Below are positions 45,126-56,124 of a stretch of DNA of 64,000 nt, piece after piece (within the stretch, counting starts at the first letter, position 1; the number at the start of each line of letters is the position of its first letter). The stretch comes from Neurospora tetrasperma FGSC 2508 (Eukaryota; Ascomycota; Sordariomycetes; Sordariales; Sordariaceae). The translations under genes were made by a program, and so were the position numbers. A model generated the notes under the pieces. That model was not told the DNA's origin. It did not search any database and saw nothing but the letters and a program-made list of their open reading frames with translations. The DNA is taken from the NCBI RefSeq assembly GCF_000213175.1, contig NW_009799100.1, forward strand, positions 618,132 to 682,131. The letters are read 5' to 3'.

Positions 45126-46753
45126 ATGAGCGCCCAAGGAAATGGCGCCTTCCTCGAATATCATGAACCAGACAGTACGTTCCCTTCCAATTATCGCTTC
45201 AGTTGTCACTCGCTCCCTCCAACGAGGAACAACCGGCTGACCTTTCCTCCTCCTTCCCCCAGTCGTCAGCATCTTGATCTTAATCTCCTTCTTCTTCTTT
45301 CTTGCCGTGTCTGAATGGGTGGCCGACAAGGTGCTCCGAGCGGGGCTCATTGGCCAAATCATTGTTGGCCTCATCTACGGCGTCCCCATTGGCAACATCC
45401 TGGCTCTGGAATGGCAGGAAACCTTTCTCGCCTTGGGCTACATTGGCCTCGTCATCATCATCTTTGAAGGTGGTTTGACCATTCGCCTGGATCTCCTTTG
45501 GCAAAACTTGTTCCTTAGCACCAGCGCGGCGCTTCTTGGTGTGCTCACCCCGATTGCCTTGACGTTTGCCTTGTTCTATGCTGGCTTTGGCTATGGTCTG
45601 TTATCCCTTTTATCCTAGTCAAAGACATCTTGCTAACCCAACGACAGGCCCTCTCGAAGCCTTCATCGTCGGCACTGCTCTGTGCTCTACCTCCCTTGGG
45701 ACCACCTTCGTCGTCATAAACAGCGCCTCGTCAAAGCACGATTTTGCCCAGACCCGTGTCGGCACTGTACTCATCAGCGCCGCCATTCTCGACGATGTCT
45801 GCGGTCTGGTCCTTGTCAGTGTCATCTCCCAGCTGCGTGACATCGAGAATGCGAACCTGGGCTGGGTCATAGGGCAGCCTATCCTTGCCAGTGGCCTCAT
45901 GGCCATCCTGACGCCTCTCGCAGCCAAGTTTGTTCTCGGCCCCCTGTTCCGCCTGCCAGCTATCGAGACGCGTTTCTTCCGGAAGTTCGGGCACGTCGCG
46001 AACATGGTCCTGATGGTGCTGGTTCTTTGCGCGTTTCTGGCCATTGCTGCCTATGCCGGCGCAAGCGTTTTGTTCGGCGCATTCCTGGCCGGGACAGTGG
46101 TGTCGAGTTTGCCTAGCAAGCAGCATGTCCGCCACAGTGAAGTAAGCGACACGACCGACCTTGATAACAACGCGAAACAAAAGAGGCCAACATTCGGCGA
46201 CACGTTCGAGCGATACATCCAAGATGCACAGCGCTTCATACTTCAACCATGCTTCTTCGCCAGCATCGGCTTTTCCATTCCATTTATCGAACTTTGGACA
46301 GGGGAGGTCATCTGGAAGGGCATTGTCTTTACCATCCTCATGGTTTCTGGCAAGTTGGTTGTCGGCCTAGTGGTCCCATTGTGGGATCTCATCGCAAACA
46401 GGAAGCCGGACCCCTCAGAGAAAGCGCTTTCGACACCCCCAGCAAGACCAAACTGGTCCTCAGCAGCCTTCCTTGGTACTGCCATGGTCGCGCGCGGCGA
46501 GATTGGACTTCTCATCATCCAAATCGGCTTGAACGAGACACCGTACCTGTCGCGGAAGGCCTTTGTCATTGCAGTTTGGGCCATCGTGCTCAATACGGTC
46601 ATTGGCCCAGTATCCGTCGGAACACTATTGAACCGATTTGGAAGCGCGGTCGCGGAGGATCCTCGGTGGGGAATACAAGCAATAAACGCTGGAGGCGAAG
46701 TCAATAGGAAGCCTGAGGTGGTATCCGAGGGTACTGGTACCGTGGCACTCTAG
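45126..46753 (+). CDS. CPA2-type cation/proton antiporter
   Basis: Three exons, 45126-45174, 45263-45595 and 45648-46753, encode about 495 residues. Introns are 88 and 52 bases with GTACGT and GTCTGT donors and GCTGAC/GCTAAC branch points, and the joins keep frame exactly. The protein is a bundle of 12 or so hydrophobic helices typical of the Na_H_Exchanger domain. Landmarks: F-E-G-G-L-T-I-R, G-T-A-L-C-S-T-S-L-G-T-T-F, the paired acidic I-L-D-D-V-C-G-L-V of the ion path and A-R-G-E-I-G-L-L-I near the end. Such proteins exchange Na+ or K+ for H+ across plasma or organelle membranes; ion and location cannot be read from sequence. A hydrophilic loop with D-T-T-D-L-D-N-N lies mid-protein. The short soluble N-terminus (MSAQGNGAFLEYHEP) comes from exon 1. 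Confidence 0.87.
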
Positions 46754-47457
46754 CCGTTCCGAACAATTGCTCATATCGGCGTTTCTTTGCGACTGCCAAG
46801 TGTCAGCTAGATACCATGGACCTACGACTCTGTTAAGGGTCTGGAAGCTTGTCCTCTATTTATGAACAGCAATACTCTTACTGTATCAAGAGGCAAACTC
46901 CCTTCTTCCGTTGCCCTGTGACTGTCGATATACCCACCAATGCTCCCATACAGGCTTTCTGCCTTCGCGGCTGAATCTAGCGCCCGCGGCTCACCAACTC
47001 GGTTCGACTCTCGACACCACACCACAACGCAGCTACATATTACTGTCCCAGCGGTGTCAGCGCCAGTATATTGGTCTTCCAAATTTAGAAACATTGAGCC
47101 TCCATGTACCATTCCCTTGGCAACCAAGATCTCAGCAGCATCTTCTGGTCATGAGCGACGGCCAAATCTTCCTGAATCCAGGTAGAAATCGACGCGGGGA
47201 AGCGATCACGTCCACCACGCATACCGTGTCTGCGGATCCATTTTATTGACAGGCCTCTACATCGTCAGACCATACATCACGAAGCATTCGGGTTCAGCAT
47301 TAGCGCATCAAATCTGGCCAGGTGTTCATGCGCCAGACATATAAACCGGCAACACCATCTGCGCGTGGCTAGACAACGACAGTGGTGCTATCATCAAGGT
47401 ACGGCAAAAGTTTTCAAAATCACTGCTCGCTTCGCCTTCTTTCTTTCTGTAGTCACG
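46754..47457. other. Intergenic region between antiporter and protease
   Basis: A 0.7-kb spacer on the same strand as both neighbours. It should contain the protease promoter; no other gene is seen. Confidence 0.4.
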
Positions 47458-49614
47458 ATGTTCCAGTTTTACCTTTGGGCTTTCAGGCTCTTTGCTCTTC
47501 TCTCTTCGTTGGCTACTGCCTCAAGAATCGTTCTTGAAGAAGCGGGCCATCTACCGGCGGGGTGGAGGGTCGATCGCCATGCCACCGCTTCCGATCGGAT
47601 ACAACTGTCCATAGCGCTGAAAGAACCCGGGATAGAAGAGCTGAAAAGACGTCTCTTACAGCAATCTACATCTGACAGCCACCCCAACAGCCGTCATCTT
47701 ACAAAGGAAGAGGTTGAGCAACACCGTCAACCAGACCAGAAGTCAGTCACAGCGGTGGGCCGTTGGCTACAGTCCCACGGTATCAAAAGCCACAATGCGG
47801 ACAATAGTTGGATCACCTTCGACACTACAGCTGCTACAGTCCAGGTGCTCTTTGAAGCCGACCTAGCCTACTACTCATACAACGGTGACCCCATCACCCA
47901 GATCCTTCGTGCCCGCTCTTACACGATCCCCAAGTGGCTCAACGACGACATCGACTTCGTCTACCCACTTACACACTTCATGCCTCCTCGCCACCGCAAC
48001 GACAGTACCCTCCGCCTCAGCCGACGCCAGCCAACTCAACTCGAATTGTCCGCCCGAGAGGACTTCTTTGCCCCTCCTTGCTGGACCGGCACATTCCCCG
48101 GTTGCATTCGCAAGCTCTATAACCTCACCTACACTCAACCCCTCGACTCTCACTCCCCCTCCCCCGTGCGTTTCGGCATCGCTGGTTTCTTGGAACAACA
48201 CATCACTCACCGCGATGTGACCTCCTTCCTGGCCACCTACGCACCTGAACTGCTCCCCCCCACACCCACTCCGTCCCGGGGCGGCAGTGGGGGTAGCCTT
48301 ACGCTTCCTCCCGTCACAAACACCACCACCGAGCCTCCCTACAACATCACCATAACCCTCCTTAACAACGCCACCCGTTGGGATCCGCACTCCACCGACC
48401 CCGCCCTCTCTGGTCTTGAAGCCAACCTCGACGTGCAATACGCTCTCAGTCTGGGTCATCCTACTCAAGTGATTTACTACGCCACTGGTGGGCGCGGGAC
48501 CAAACTCGATTCTTCCGGCCGTCCCCTCCCTACGAACGATCCTAGAGCGAACAACGAGCCCTTCCTTGAGTTCTTGCAAGCCCTTCTTGCTTTACCTGAC
48601 AACCAAATACCGCACGTTCTGAGCATCAGCTATGCAGACGACGAACAATCTGTTCCGCGAAAATACGCTCACAGAGTATGCGACCTGTTTGCTGCCTTGG
48701 CAGCACGCGGTACTTCCGTTCTTGTGGCAACTGGCGACGGGGGAGCAGCAGGTATTGGCTTCTCGGCCGGAGGCGGCGACACTTGCATCAAAAACGATGG
48801 ATCGGGTAGACGGGCATTCGTGCCCACGTTCCCTGCTTCCTGTCCCTGGGTTACCAGTGTAGGAGCAACTGACAACACTGCACTTAACCTTACCGGCGCT
48901 GCGTTTTCTAGCGGTGGCTTCAGCGAGTACTTTGATCGGCCTCACTGGCAGCGAGCGGCAGTGGACCCTTACGTATCCAGCCTTTTCCGCTCTCAGTCAA
49001 GCAAACCGGGTCAACCAAGCCAGCCCCGTGATCCGAAAGGAGTCTACTTCTCCCACAACGGGCGCGGTATGCCAGACATTGCTGCCATTGGCTCGGGTTT
49101 CCAGATCGTGTACCGCGGAGAGATGGTGGAAGTACGCGGGACGAGTGCGTCAACGCCGGTGGTGGCGGCTATGGTGGCGCTTGTGAATGATCAACGCTTG
49201 AGACAAGGGAAGAGGAGCCTGGGGTGGTTGAATGGACATTTGTATTCGGACCCAAGGGTGAGGGGGGTGCTGGAGGATGTGAAGTGGGGACGAAGTGAGG
49301 GATGTGTCTTTCCTGGGGAGGTGCTTGAGGAGAGGAAAGGCAAGGGGAAGGGGAAAGACCGAAGGCACAGTCTTGTAGAGAAGAGGCAGGGGAACTCGAC
49401 GGAGGATGGCAGTATACGCGGAAGAGAAAAGGAGGGTAAGGGAGATGAAGAGGAAGGTGATTGGGAAGGGGAGGTTGGAGTGGGAAAGGGAGAGAAGAGC
49501 GGAAATGTTATTCTGGGAGGATGGGATGCGAAGAAGGGGTGGGATCCTGTAACGGGTTTGGGAGTTCCTGGTGACTTTCAGGACATGTTAAAGGTCTTGG
49601 GCAGTGTTTGGTAA
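47458..49614 (+). CDS. Sedolisin-family serine-carboxyl protease (S53), secreted
   Basis: A single exon of 718 residues from ATG 47458. An in-frame upstream extension exists, but this start gives a clean signal peptide (M-F-Q-F-Y-L-W-A-F-R-L-F-A-L-L-S-S-L-A-T-A). A pro-kumamolisin activation domain follows (about 25-190). The Glu/Asp pair is in S-G-L-E-A-N-L-D (E321, D325) and the nucleophile is in G-T-S-A-S-T-P (S563). The calcium-binding end is G-W-D-P-V-T-G-L-G. Sedolisins act at acid pH, often as tripeptidyl peptidases, and are made as secreted zymogens. A highly charged Lys/Gly/Glu-rich insertion of roughly 70 residues (about 622-690) sits just before the calcium-binding end. It is richer in AG than the rest of the gene, and I do not know it from the family. 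Confidence 0.9.
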   Translation: MFQFYLWAFRLFALLSSLATASRIVLEEAGHLPAGWRVDRHATASDRIQLSIALKEPGIEELKRRLLQQSTSDSHPNSRHLTKEEVEQHRQPDQKSVTAVGRWLQSHGIKSHNADNSWITFDTTAATVQVLFEADLAYYSYNGDPITQILRARSYTIPKWLNDDIDFVYPLTHFMPPRHRNDSTLRLSRRQPTQLELSAREDFFAPPCWTGTFPGCIRKLYNLTYTQPLDSHSPSPVRFGIAGFLEQHITHRDVTSFLATYAPELLPPTPTPSRGGSGGSLTLPPVTNTTTEPPYNITITLLNNATRWDPHSTDPALSGLEANLDVQYALSLGHPTQVIYYATGGRGTKLDSSGRPLPTNDPRANNEPFLEFLQALLALPDNQIPHVLSISYADDEQSVPRKYAHRVCDLFAALAARGTSVLVATGDGGAAGIGFSAGGGDTCIKNDGSGRRAFVPTFPASCPWVTSVGATDNTALNLTGAAFSSGGFSEYFDRPHWQRAAVDPYVSSLFRSQSSKPGQPSQPRDPKGVYFSHNGRGMPDIAAIGSGFQIVYRGEMVEVRGTSASTPVVAAMVALVNDQRLRQGKRSLGWLNGHLYSDPRVRGVLEDVKWGRSEGCVFPGEVLEERKGKGKGKDRRHSLVEKRQGNSTEDGSIRGREKEGKGDEEEGDWEGEVGVGKGEKSGNVILGGWDAKKGWDPVTGLGVPGDFQDMLKVLGSVW

Positions 49615-49690
49615 AGGGAAATCCTACCTACCCACACATACCCGTTTCCCTCTTGACGCTTTATACACTTTATCCAATTTCCTACTTTAA

Positions 49691-50107
49691 GGGCGTGATC
49701 CGTAGCCTTTTTTGGACCTTTTCACCGGGGAAAAAGGTACTTCGGGTGAAAAGGTTGCACGGACCAATTGCAAAGGCTTTTTCACCGGGTTTTGGTGCAA
49801 ATGGTAATTCTAGTATTTTGACGTTGGAGTTGGGCTGGTTATAGCGGCTTCAGCACTATCTCAGGGGATTCAGTGGTTGATGCAACTTGCAAAACACCTT
49901 TTTTTCTATTCACCCGGTGAAAAAGTGGTTTTGAGTTCTGGTTGGCTAGGAGTTCAAAAAGTGGAGGATTTCTTCTCACCGGGTTACAACATCTTATTCA
50001 CCCGGTCAAAAGGTACAAAAGTGAAAAAAATGTTTTGGACCACGATTTTCACCAGCCCTTTCACCCGATGAAAACGCCAAAAAAAAAATCGCTACGGATC
50101 ACGCCCT
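49691..50107. mobile_element. PIF/Harbinger-like MITE with internal TTCACCGGGTGAAA repeats
   Basis: The ends are GGGCGTGATCCGTAGC and its reverse complement, flanked by TAA at 49688-49690 and 50108-50110. The left end runs on through CTTTTTT and the right end mirrors it with an A run. At 417 bp it has no gene. The interior is built of at least six copies of TTCACC(C/G)GG(T/G) in both orientations, several forming near-palindromes with TGAAA. End sequences are close to those of the element at 10485-10919, so both belong to one family. Confidence 0.82.
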
Positions 50108-52505
50108 AAATGTGGTTGTCCCGTTATTTTTTCTGTGAAGTCTCGCAAACCCCTGTCACATGAACCGCGCTAACAAACTTTTAAGGGTTGATGTATACAC
50201 CACATGATAGTTGACGGTAAATGCTAGCGTTTTGCATAGAAGTGTGTTTTCCAGGGACCAACCTTTCCGGTTCAATCATCCTCGACAAGAACCACGTGTG
50301 CAAGTCCAGATATTTCAATGGTGTTTCGACACCTGTGAGAGGCGCGCGCGACTGGAATTCGAGGACTGAGCCTGAGCCTGAGCATTTACATAGATCTAAA
50401 CAGAATTGTACCCCTACACTATATAGACATCTTTTTTTTGTTTGCGCACTTGGTCATTGGTGCTGCTCGTAACTGTCTCGGTGCTGTCAGTGTCGGTGCG
50501 TTGTGGTTTGGTCGGGGGGTCAAAGGGGGGTAAACCGGGCAGCGATGTGGATGAAACCGATTGAAGAGTAAGAAATATAAATAAAAATATAAGTAATAGG
50601 ATAAGGAAGGAAGATGAACTAGAGAAGACGGAATGAAGGTTGTTTGCGACTCTTTTGCTCAAGACTCTTTACCGGTTTTCTTTTTTTTAAAAAAAAAAAA
50701 AGAATTGTGGGGAGAAGGGAAGAGAGACGGCGGGGGGGGGGCACACTCATTGGGGAGCAAATCGGGTCAAAGTTCACGAACAAAGTCAAATGATACTAAT
50801 GATACTGGAAGCGTTGAGTGCCCTTTTACCCCCGACGGCAGGCCATAGGATGTCTGTTGTTTATTGTTGATGAATGTGGTTTGTGATAATGGTTTGTGGT
50901 TTGTGATGAATATGGTTGGTAGTGTAAGTTACCTCCAGTTGGTGGTGTGGTTGTTTGTAGCGTAAGTTAGTTGGTGGCATAAGTTAATTGGTGGTGATCT
51001 CGGTTGGTAAGAAAGGAGGGAATGTCCTTTCAGGATGGGGGAGCAAGAGATTCGTTCTGGTGATGGCTTCAGGGCTTTCGTTGCTCGTATGGGTTTTTGT
51101 TGCGTCATAACGAAATTATACACTAAACATATAGTTGATGAAGTTGTGTAAATACGGTATTCCGGAGCTGTAAGCGTTTCGATACAAAGCGAATTCAAGA
51201 TCCCACAGATAAGCCTTTTGCCTTATTATTTTTATTTTTTACACAAAACAACGAAATTCTGGCCAAAATTTGCTTGGCTTGGCTTTGCCTTCCGACTTCA
51301 TTGCTTTTCTTTATCTGCATCGGTGTTTTGGTTTGTATTTGAGGCAGCTGCGGCCCACTGGGCGAAACCGGAGGGCGGGAAGACGGCGGGATGAGGGGCA
51401 GGCGCGACCGGGCCGTACCGTACCGTACCCCGCCTTCCACGCCGAAATCAACGGCCCGCGTCACGCGTGCGGAGCTCTTGCACCTTGCCACTCCGAGTCA
51501 TTCAACAACCCCCCCTCAGGCCTCAGCAGGTCGTGCCTGGCGATCATCATCAACCACACAAGCTCGACTCTTGATTTTTCCTCGTTTTTACTCTTTTATT
51601 GTTCTTTTTTACTTTTTTTTCATCGGCCCGTCCCTAGCAACGACGCTGATGCGAATCATGCTTTCACCTACTCGGTCTGTCGCCCGCCCTAGGGCTGCAT
51701 TAGGAAGGCGTCGTGGAGACCGTTCGCTGTCAGGAGCATAGCTAGTGCGCGGGGCATAGTCAATGGCGGGGTCATCGTTCCAAGTGCGTTCTGGTCGAAG
51801 CACCTGGTTCAAGACGCTCAGCCGGGAGACGGACAAAATCATGGCTTCATGCCTACATGGTATGTCATCTCAATAAACTCCAGATGTACAGCGTTTTCCC
51901 ATCTTCAAGATGACAATTGCTGACACGACGCGACAAACGCGGAATCGCCAATCTCAGCTTTGATGCCGCGTGGCCGTCGACGCAAACACAATGTCAAGGG
52001 ACTGGATGCCCACATGGCCGCACTAATTGAAGTTGACTGGCGGTATTTCGCAGGCATAAAAATATCTCCGAATATCCGAGTTGAACGGGTTTCCACTTTC
52101 CAGTTCCCAATCCCATTAGTCACTGCGGGGCAACGGCTCAACGGCTTCCCACTCCGACCGCTATATAATACCCTAAGTGTTCGCATCGTCCAATACAGGC
52201 CGCACATCCTCCACTGACGGTTACCGTTCCCGATGAACTCTCACCCTGTAAAGGCGATGGCTCCACGATTCCGACCATTGGGTATTTGTGCCCACTCTGT
52301 AAGGGGCCGCCGCCGAAGTCAACGAGCGTTCGCAGACAAGTCTCGAAGGTCTTGGTTTGGGCTAGAGTCGGGGAAAAATCGTGATCCCCCCAGCTTTCAC
52401 GACACGGATGACGGAAGGGGATCAACCTGGCAAGAGGACCTAGCTACATATCAGAGATTCAAGGCTCCACAGCATGCAGACGCGATTCTTCGGACCGACA
52501 TGTTG

Positions 52506-52664
52506 ATTGGTCTAGTATGTTGACCCCTGATCATTGACAAACGCAGCTGTCGTCTGTTCCGGTGATATCGCGCGGTCGGGTGGGTATTACCAGTTGCATG
52601 GTCTTAGACCCAAAACAGGAAGGCATCCCAGAGAATCCTTGTCTCTTGCGCATCTTCCACAGTG
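52506..52664 (+). promoter_or_regulatory. Shared upstream boxes of methyltransferase MT1
   Basis: ACATGTTGATTGGTC (ATTGG at 52506-52510) and AAGGCATC (52620-52627), followed by CTTCCACAGTG (52654-52664). The same words in the same order precede MT2, and in part MT3 and MT4. ATTGG on this strand is a CCAAT box on the other. Confidence 0.5.
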
Positions 52665-52854
52665 AACTGAACACTATAACTGTATCACACCACATTGTGC
52701 GTGCCAATTGATGGCCTCTTTTGCGGTGTTAAGTACAATGCTTCCCCCGAGTCCCCTCCTTAAGTAAGTTCCACCCTGTCATGCTTCGGGCACAACGACC
52801 TTGACACAGACATCTGTCTACCTCTGATTACTTTCCCTACCCGGCGTCGCGAAC

Positions 52855-54363
52855 ATGGCGTCCAGTCCCAAAAGCCCCAAGAGCGACCAAGCGTCCAACC
52901 CACCAGCACCCGTCGCGCCTGGTCCCGGCCCAACACCGCTCACCGCCGAGGAACAAAACGCAGCTGGTCTTCTCCCAGCTTCGCATTGGGCAGCTCAACC
53001 TGTAAGTCACAGGTGTAATGCATCTTCCATGACAAGAATTAACACTCTCGTTCGTCGTTCGTAGCTCGAAGAAGAAGCTACAGTAGATGATGGTGCCTCT
53101 TCACTCGGCTCCTTCATTTCGAGCTCCGCTTCCTTAAGCTCGACCATCTTTCAGTACCGCACTATCCATGGAAGGACTTACCACGGTGATGTTGGCAATG
53201 CCGAGGCATATGAGCCCAATGACCAACGTCACGTCGAGGCCATGGAAATTTTGTAAGTGACAACTGTACTCATGGCTTCGCAGGATTGGAATTGACCATA
53301 TACTGACGTGAATCATGCATCGAAAAGCCACCACGCCATGATGGTTCAGCTGGATGGACAGCTCTACCTTTCACCACTTGATAAGAAAAGGTTCATAAAG
53401 TGCTCGACGTTGGAACAGGCAGTGGCTTGTGGGCCATGTAAGTTTTCCCTCGAGTTCTGTTCATCCAATTCGAGCCGGTTGAAGCGACCATGTGATGGGT
53501 CCCTGCAACAAAGACAGCCATGCATCACGAGCTTGGCATCGACTTTGTACAGCCAAATATGAGACAACCATCACAAAAGTCATCGGTTTCGCCATTTCGA
53601 TCGAATCCATATTAACTAACCGACGCTTGCGATTTGTTGTAGTGATTTTGCCGACGAATACCCCAACGCGGAAGTCATTGGCACCGACGTTTCCCCCATC
53701 CAGCCTTCCTGGGTTCCTCCCAATGTGAAGTTCGAAATCGACGACTGCAATTTAGACTGGACATATGCCGACGATAGCTTCGATTTCATCCACATGCGCA
53801 TGTTGGCAGGAGTTGTTACCGATTGGGATAAGCTCTTCCGTAATGCGTTCCGGTGTTGTAAGCCGGGCGGTTATGTAGAGAGCCTTGGCAGTGGTATCCA
53901 TTTCTTGAGTGATGATGGATCGGTTAAGGAAGGTACTGCTATGCATCAATGGGGCAAGGTTTTTGGAGAGGCTGGCAAAAAACTGGGAAGGCCTTTTACT
54001 GTGTATGAGGACGATTTGCAACGGAAGGGTATGGAAGCGGCCGGATTCGTTGACATTGAGTTTAAGGACATTCAATGTCCCATGGGGGTCTGGCATCCGG
54101 ATAAGAAAGCGGCAGAGAGGGGGCTCTGGTATAAGATAGCAGTTGAAGAAGACCTTGAGGGTAAGTCTCGTTCGTCAAAACCAGATGTCAGATGTAAACT
54201 AACCCGTTCGGCAGGATACATAAACTACCTTCTCAATCTCGTCATGGGCTGGACTCCAGAGGAGACCAAGAGGTTTGCTGCCCACGCCAAGAAGGAGTGG
54301 AACGATCCCAAGATGCACGGCTATTTCTGGCTGCGTGTGGTGTACGGCCGCAAGCCAGAATAA
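52855..54363 (+). CDS. Methyltransferase MT1, LaeA/UMTA-like, with an apparent one-base deletion
   Basis: Exons 52855-53001, 53065-53252, 53328-53437, 53643-54160 and 54215-54363 match the splice sites of the three paralogues downstream. They would give about 370 residues. The N-terminus is Ser/Pro-rich (S-P-K-S-P-K-S). Conserved parts are [40 protein letters not shown] and [18 protein letters not shown]. Exon 3 is 110 bases where all three paralogues have 111. One A is missing from the run in GATAAGAAAAGG near 53,391, directly before the SAM-binding motif [12 protein letters not shown], which is thereby pushed out of frame. Either this copy is dead, or the base is a sequence error. Class I SAM-dependent methyltransferases of this type include LaeA, a regulator of secondary metabolism; substrate unknown. 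Confidence 0.75.
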
Positions 54364-55754
54364 AGTGGTGGAGGGGATCGGAGCACATCCCAAAAGAGTT
54401 CCCGACGACTACCATTGGGAACCGAAGACACTGGGTTTAGTCCAGGAGAAGTCAGAGCGAGCATCTTTTTCCTGTCATGTTGGATTCCGATGGTTCGATA
54501 CAATACCCATCTATACTGCGATGACAACCGTAGGTCCGCACTATCAAGCTGTACGCATTTTACGAATCACATACACAAGACTCCTCATCCCACGTTCATG
54601 GTGAACCTTGTGTGGACTCTACTGTAAGTAGGGGACTTGGTGCGCATCTCATCTTGTCTATAAATCACTTTTCTTTCAGTGAGTGAAGTTAAGGGGAAAT
54701 CTAGAAAGATCGGACTTCGGAAGCCGTATTGTGGGAAATGTGCAATATCTTGTTGGTACATTTTAGGAGGTACGAGTCCGGTGGTCTAGCGTGGTTGAAA
54801 AAAGTGGTGGGGGCGAGGCACGGGTCGGGAGGGTACCGGGCTGTGTTCTCGGTCCCGGTCTCGGCATGCTTGTGGCAGGAACGACTGTGCCCTGGACCCG
54901 GGCCGCGCACCCACCAGCCCTCCTCGCTCCTCCAGGAAACATCCTGGTCTGGCCAGTCTTCCTCCTCTTTCCTCCCTCTCACCCCGAGTATATTCAATCT
55001 ATCGTCGACAACCTTTACAACCTTGCCCACCCCAGGCAGCTGCCAACCCCCCGCCCACTTGTTCAATAATTGAGACGCTAACCGGGCTTGTAGATGGCAT
55101 CACTCCCCCGAAAAACACAGCAGCTCCTCCGACCACCGATCCTCCTCGCGACCTTCTGATCTGATTCCGAGCGCACAAGTCAATGTTGTGCTTGGCGTAT
55201 CCCCACGCCATTTCGTTGCTTCGGAGTACCGGGTTGCTACCATGTTCACACTGCCAATCGTCCGCAGTCAATGCTCGCCCAACAGCGCTGCGATATCCTT
55301 CAGAGGAGTCATGACATTGGGAAGAATGCGACGTGTCCCCTCTCCCACATTTAAACCTTTGCGGTATTCCCCAGCGGGATTGCTACTGTACTGCAGCCTG
55401 CAGGGTCAAAAACCCCTTGTCACTCAGGTGATTTTTGCATCCCACGAAGGGCGGTTACCGTGCCCGGGACTGGGCGTTACAACCCCGGACGGCATGTCAA
55501 AACACTTTGTGAGTTGGAGAAGCCAGCCGCTTGCCAGACGTAATCCAGGCCATATTCAATTCAATCTTGAGCAGAACGGTTCTACATTTTCCACACCTCC
55601 ACGCACGGAGTCTCCTCGTGGACCAGCCCTGAACCTCTTAAGCGATGAGGGGAAAGGTTGCAATGTTTCCAGCAGTCGATAACCGCCTGGTCACGGCAAA
55701 AGGTGAAAACGTGCATAGTCAGGAGGCGCTATTGCTACAGGATCCTGTAGCGGT
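54364..55754. other. Intergenic region between MT1 and MT2
   Basis: No gene is supported. Open frames near 54,700-55,070 and 55,188-55,682 lack domains. The promoter boxes of MT2 begin at 55,755. Confidence 0.4.
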
Positions 55755-55914
55755 GCAGAAAGCGTGCCTGGCACATGTCAATTGGTCCGGTGCCCGGTCT
55801 CTTTTTGACACCAAGAAACCAGGCGCCGGCAATGATGGCCTCTCCAAGTCCTCATAGGCCCGCGGAAGGAAGGCATCCTGTAACTTTGCGTTGCCTGTTG
55901 CATTCTTCACAGTG
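55755..55914 (+). promoter_or_regulatory. Shared upstream boxes of methyltransferase MT2
   Basis: GCAGAAAGCG, then GGCACATGTCAATTGGTCC (ATTGG at 55781-55785), AAGGCATC (55870-55877) and CTTCACAGTG (55905-55914), about 340 to 210 bases before the ATG. The first two closely match MT4 and the last two MT1 and MT3. Confidence 0.55.
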
Positions 55915-56124
55915 TATGGGACTGCACAAAGTCAGTGAACAATGTTTATCTTTGGCCGTCCCAAACTCTCCCGCCGTCGCTGTTTAAGATGTGGTCCAGT
56001 TTCCTTTTCTACTCCCGGAACCCACAACCAAACTTGAACGCTCAGCCGTCTGTCATCTTTCAGGTTTTGTTCTCAACATTCAGCTTGCCCCGCTCTCGTT
56101 GTTTCGCCCACCAGAACCACAAGC

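Larger units (their letters stand above)
49615..52854. other. Intergenic region with a MITE and simple repeats
   Basis: The MITE at 49691-50107 is the only element recognised. Also seen are a T8/A13 run near 50,682, a G run near 50,733 and CCGTA repeated three times near 51,413. No gene is supported. The last 360 bases hold upstream boxes shared with the other methyltransferase genes. Confidence 0.4.

Noticed and set aside
47875-48579. 234-codon minus-strand open frame opposite the sedolisin gene
   Set aside because: Gly/Val/Glu-rich shadow of the protease coding strand; no domain.
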